Source: Crambe crambe
Taxonomy: Eukaryota; Porifera; Demospongiae; Poecilosclerida; Crambeidae
Direction: 5' to 3'
DNA: 64,000 nt
NCBI GenBank assembly: GCA_963924555.1
Contig: OZ004592.1
Span: forward strand, 4,340,001 to 4,404,000
Shown: positions 60,264 to 64,000 of the stretch, piece by piece
Position numbering within the stretch: the first letter of the stretch is position 1
How the letters are laid out: each line of letters opens with the position of its first letter
Translations under genes and position numbers: made by a program
Notes under the pieces: generated by a model
The model's database searches: none
Told to the model about the DNA's origin: nothing
What the model saw: the letters and a program-made list of their open reading frames with translations, nothing else

Positions 60264-60479
60264 GAAATGGCGGCAAGAATAGTCCACGTACCTGCTGATG
60301 CTCCTGTTAAATCGGGGATACTCCCCGAGCACGAAGGGTACAAGTATTTTGTGCCTGCCCAGTCCGAAGATCAAAGAAGGCGGCGTATGAAATACCAGCT
60401 TGCTGTAGACCAGCTAGAATGTTCCTTCTTTTATACTAGCTACTCTCAGAAAAGCTTGTTGGGTAACGTGGAATTTTAA
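60264..60479 (+). CDS. Small ORF inside an inverted-repeat unit, unassigned
   Basis: From ATGGCGGCAAGAATAGTCC: MAARIVHVPADAPVKSGILP, EHEGYKYFVPAQSEDQRRRR, then MKYQLAVDQLE. Up to about 60,416 the codon use looks coding; afterwards the frame runs into an inverted pair (CTCAGAAAAGCTTGTTGGGT / its complement at 60,537-60,558) and stops. It could be a captured 5' exon or an element gene. I do not recognise it. Confidence 0.4.
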   Translation, partial: EMAARIVHVPADAPVKSGILPEHEGYKYFVPAQSEDQRRRRMKYQLAVDQLECSFFYTSYSQKSLLGNVEF

Positions 60480-60639
60480 TGTTATTCATTGACCACGTTG
60501 CACGTTTATAATGACATGATATTCATAATGTTTCAAACCCAACAAGCTTTTCAGAGAGTATAGTAGCCAGCATAAAAGGCAGAACTTCAACAACTTCTTC
60601 AAGCTGTCTTACAGCATTCAGCATAGCCTGGGGATGCAA

Positions 60640-60700
60640 AAAAATTAGTGCACTCCTACAAAATTAGTGCACTCCTACAGAATTAGTGCACACTTGCTGA
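60640..60700. repeat. Three copies of ATTAGTGCACTCCTACA
   Basis: AAATTAGTGCACTCCTACA, again, then GAATTAGTGCACACTTGC. The hairpin at 60,036-60,150 also has TTTAGTGCACCAT, so TTAGTGCAC may be a subterminal binding motif of the same unit. Confidence 0.6.
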
Positions 60701-61103
60701 TTTAATGCACATAGCAACCACATAGCAACGGGATCTAAAATATCTTCCTACTCTTATGACAAGTGTACTTTATTGTACTTAAAGCATGCTACTGAGCTGG
60801 ATTATAATACATAATAGAGGCATACTACAATACAAATACAAAGGGATTTGTATAGTTAATGCTCTGCAAGTCAAACAAGCAGCACAGAAGTAGAAACCGA
60901 TTTCTCCCCCAGCTTTTTAAGTTTATAGCTATTTTATGGAATAAGTGTGTAGACTGACCAATTTGGATAGTGCTACTTGAGTAGGCTAACCTGGTGATGA
61001 AGGAGCTCTGTGGTTACAATTTCCTCGCTATATACCTGACAACCAGGCAGGCAGGGTGGGACACGTATACGTTTCCGGGTGGCGCGTGTTCCCCGAACGC
61101 GTA

Positions 61104-61331
61104 CAGTGGTCGTCAGGCCTCGGACTACTACGCATGCGCACTGCTTGAATTTTTGAAATTGTGCTCAGATTTGTTCAGGACTTTAGAGAAGTAAGCTTTG
61201 AAGAGCTAGCTAGTATAGTTCTAACCTATTAGCATGCTATTCACCATCTCCAGTGAGATTTTCGAGGCTCAAAAATTGAGCATGCGCGAGAATGCACACT
61301 CAGCATTTTGCAAGATTCCCTAAAACCTCTG
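61104..61331. mobile_element. MITE, relative of 22,802-23,064, opposite orientation
   Basis: Runs from CAGTGGTCGTCAGGC to TTTTGCAAGATTCCCTAAAA...CCTCTG, with TA on both sides. Internal sequence (GCATGCGCGAGAATGCACAC) matches the complement of the 22.8-kb copy. The flanking sequence recurs without the insert at about 63,805-63,865. Confidence 0.75.
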
Positions 61332-62249
61332 TACGTACGCAGGGATATCTGTTCGCCCACGCGAAATCAAACGTCACTCTCAATTCCCACGCGTTCATTT
61401 TTTGCCCCAACCGTTTGATGCTAGTAGCAAAGTGTGGCATGGAAGAAGAAAGATACTCGTTCTCTTGTGAAGCAAGAATATCCTCCTGTTTTTAACAGAA
61501 GTATATTTTATGAAGGGCAAGCAAGAGTTATAATAATATCAGCTGATAGGTGATCAGCTTGCTGCACTACATTGACTACAATGCTGATGGTTCTACTTTC
61601 CAAAGACTTGTACTTTGAGGAAGAAATGAAGTAGACATGGTCGTTATAGAGATGCTACTATTGGTAAAATAAAGGCTTGTTATTATTGGCCAAATAAAAA
61701 GAAATTGAAGAGTAGCTTTAGCTATACGTAGCTAGTGATAATACTTGTGTTGGTCTGAAATTCAGCTGGCCAGCATTAGAAGAGCTAGTATAACAGACTA
61801 TTTGCTGACAATTATGCATGCAGGAGCCAATGCAATGTACATTCAGTCTTGCCAGATTTGGTCCATGGGAGCATCCCATGGACAATATCTATGTACTACC
61901 TGCCCTCACAATGAAAATACTGCAATCATATCATTGGCCATTGAAATGGCTCTAACATGCTGAAGTGATTTCGTGCTTGCACTTTGCCTTGCAGTTTTAC
62001 CCTCTCTAGAGTGTATAGTGTACTCACAAGCTAAGAACTCTATCGGCTCAAGAGCCTACACAGACTTGCACATTTTTCATTAGAGCCTGCACAGACTTGC
62101 TCATCACAGCTCATCATTTTTCCTAACCACAACCATGCCTTGTATATAAAGACAGACATTCTTGGTCCTCCTTATATATGGAGGACCAAGACATCAATTA
62201 AGAAGGACGGAGTGGAAGTCTAACACCACAATTCAATGGATGGTAGGTC
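61332..62249. other. No gene recognised
   Basis: Only short palindromes are seen: GTCCATGGGA/TCCCATGGAC at 61,860-61,882 and TCTTGGTCCTCC/GGAGGACCAAGA at 62,159-62,191. Confidence 0.4.
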
Positions 62250-62870
62250 ACAAATTGTTAAATCACCGACTACTATTAGTAATTATCATAATGCAATCTG
62301 ATGAACTGTGCGTATATCTCTGACTTCTATTGTCAGTGATAATTATGTTTCCCCTCAGTTTAAATGCAATCTGAATGTGACTGTGCATAAAATAGAACAC
62401 ATCACTGACCTCTATTATCAGTGATCTCAATTTAATGCTCTGAATGGACTGTGCATGAGATAAACACATATCACTGACTTCTATTTTCAGTGATATATTT
62501 TTTCTCTCAGTTTGATGCAATCTGAATGAACTATACTGTATGTATGGGATATAAACACATATCTCTGACTTCTATTGTCAGTGATATGTGTTTCCCCTCA
62601 ATTTAATGCAATCTGAATGGACTGTGCATGAGATAAACACATATCATAACTATGTATAGGCACATATCACTGACTTCTATTGTCAGTGATGTTTCCCTTC
62701 AGTTTAATGCAACTATATGGGATAAACACATATCACTGACTCATGATACATGTATGTTTTCCCTCCAGTTTACCAATCGACTGTGCATACATTATAATTG
62801 TTAGTGATAGCTATAATCATGTTTTTCCTCAGTTTATGTAATGCAGTCTAAATGAACCATGCATGGGACC
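62250..62870. repeat. Satellite-like tandem repeat, about 85-95-bp unit, about 7 copies
   Basis: Units contain ATCACTGACTTCTATTGTCA, GTGATATGTGTTTCCCCTCA, GTTTAATGCAATCTGAATG and GACTGTGCATGAGATAAACA, with variable deletions. Each unit has a small stem TCACTGAC...GTCAGTGA. The 62.9-63.8 kb stretch after it shows no gene. Confidence 0.85.
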
Positions 62871-63867
62871 CTATAGTCCTACATAATAAAGCTCCTTCAC
62901 TTGCACTCTGACCTGAAGAACTTGGTATTCTCTGTAATACATTACAAGGGCAGCCCGGCCATGCCTCTTTTAATAAAAAGTGCGTGTATAAGTATAACAT
63001 GAGCTATAATGCTTACAGGTTAATTTATAATTATGGCGGAGTATAGTGGAAGGATCTGTCCAGAGTACATTCTCTTTTTCCCCATCAAAGGGAGGGAGGA
63101 GGAAGTTTTCATCACAGTGGCCCATTGAATTGAATGACATGGTATGCCCAGATTAGATATAGCTATTATAGAGTTATTATTGCTTGTTGTTACCACATTA
63201 ACAGGCAGCTGAGGTGGACACTTATACTTGAGGGTTATACGTAGCTATAATGCTTGAAATGATAATTGCAGGCAATGATTCTCCTTATAAGCAAAAGATT
63301 TGGACTCTGCTATAAAGATGCAAAAGAAATTTATGATAAACAAGATTTGCAACAGTTACTCAAACAGAACAAATATAGCTAGCTAGCTTATAATTAATGC
63401 ATATTGCTATGACGTCACTTTGTTATAGCAGCAATAAGAAAACTATACAGTGGAACCTCTCTAGCATTTTGTCTGTAGTAGATATTAATTTATCATTGAG
63501 TCTGGATTGTAGACTCTCAGTATTATACTGAATTGCAGATAACATCCACCACATGTGTACAAAGACCACACACCATCAGATTATAGCATAGCTAATCCTG
63601 GCGGGCGAGGGAACAATTTACCCTGGGAACATCTATCCCTGAGCACTTTCAAAAAAAAAACACCAAAATCCAGTGTTATGCATTAATATGATGTACTCAT
63701 ATTCATGGATGGTCTTGTTATTCACATTCATGAATTGATATCCTGTAAATGTTAATTCCGGTTCATACTACGTATGCATGTCCGGTGTTATAGTGATATG
63801 TGTTTCCCTGTGGCACGTGTTTCCCGAACGCATAACTCCAGGGATATCAGTTCTCCCAAATGATTAT

Positions 63868-64000
63868 TCTGTAGTCTCTACTGGTGAGGACCATGTTTCA
63901 GAGGCACAACATCCTAATAACTGTGAGTATAACTGCTCTAGCAATTTTTTTGGCACTTCTAAACCGATATATGTGCACAACTGACCCTTTACAATGTACT
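63868..64000 (+). pseudogene. GPS1: Copy of CSN1 exon 11 and following intron, runs off the window
   Basis: TCTGTAG, then the 48-bp exon at 63,875-63,922 and intron 11 sequence to the window end match 21,933-22,065 almost base for base (one exon change: GGTAAGG to GGTGAGG, Lys-like position unchanged in frame). Exon 10 does not precede it. It may extend further right. Confidence 0.9.

Overview
The window is eukaryotic. Its genes are split by short GT-AG introns, and domain-sized exons mostly meet in phase 1. Mobile elements of many kinds fill the spaces between genes. Three things point to a sponge, most likely a demosponge such as Amphimedon: an Ig/FN3 receptor tyrosine kinase, SRCR and EGF modules, and many small foldback and inverted-repeat elements. 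That assignment is inference, since no marker sequence was searched.

Region by region. (1) 1-11,160, minus strand: 5' part of a receptor tyrosine kinase (noncoding first exon, signal peptide, three Ig-like domains, FN3, one membrane helix, start of the kinase domain). The window ends inside the kinase. (2) 11,391-18,078, minus: a complete 11-exon gene for an hnRNP M/MYEF2-like protein with three RRMs, including an 8-nt microexon. (3) 18,079-18,355: a 277-bp head-to-head promoter. (4) 18,356-22,156, plus: complete 12-exon COP9 signalosome subunit 1 gene (CSN1/GPS1). (5) 22.2-27.6 kb: small transposons, large foldback hairpins, a frameshifted Ig-like exon and one unassigned exon. (6) 27,585-35,205: two P-like DNA transposons in tandem, separated and flanked by the same 7-bp sequence. 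The second is 4.9 kb and appears intact. It carries a multi-exon P/THAP9-type transposase and, facing it, a two-exon companion gene of unknown function. (7) 35.7-38.9 kb: a stray copy of CSN1 exon 3, a decayed SRCR fragment, and the 3' end of an SRCR-SRCR-transmembrane gene. (8) 40.4-44.6 kb: MITEs and a collapsed Ty3/gypsy retrotransposon. (9) 45,777-52,688: a second copy of the 5' half of the receptor kinase gene (equivalent to 4,671-10,826). Its signal peptide and first Ig exons are still open, now upstream of an EGF exon and the SRCR-TM exons. (10) 52.7-60 kb: a divergent broken P-like element, a 2-kb element with about 300-bp inverted repeats, and a decayed hAT transposase. (11) 60-64 kb: a hairpin element with a small ORF, MITEs, a satellite-like repeat, and a copy of CSN1 exon 11 at the edge.

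Housekeeping functions (nuclear RNA binding, cullin deneddylation) sit in the middle. Cell-surface recognition genes flank them and are being copied and reshuffled. The main new proposals are the chimeric Ig-EGF-SRCR receptor locus made by segmental duplication, the two-gene P-like transposon with its companion protein, and a set of foldback elements sharing the core ATCCCTACA.
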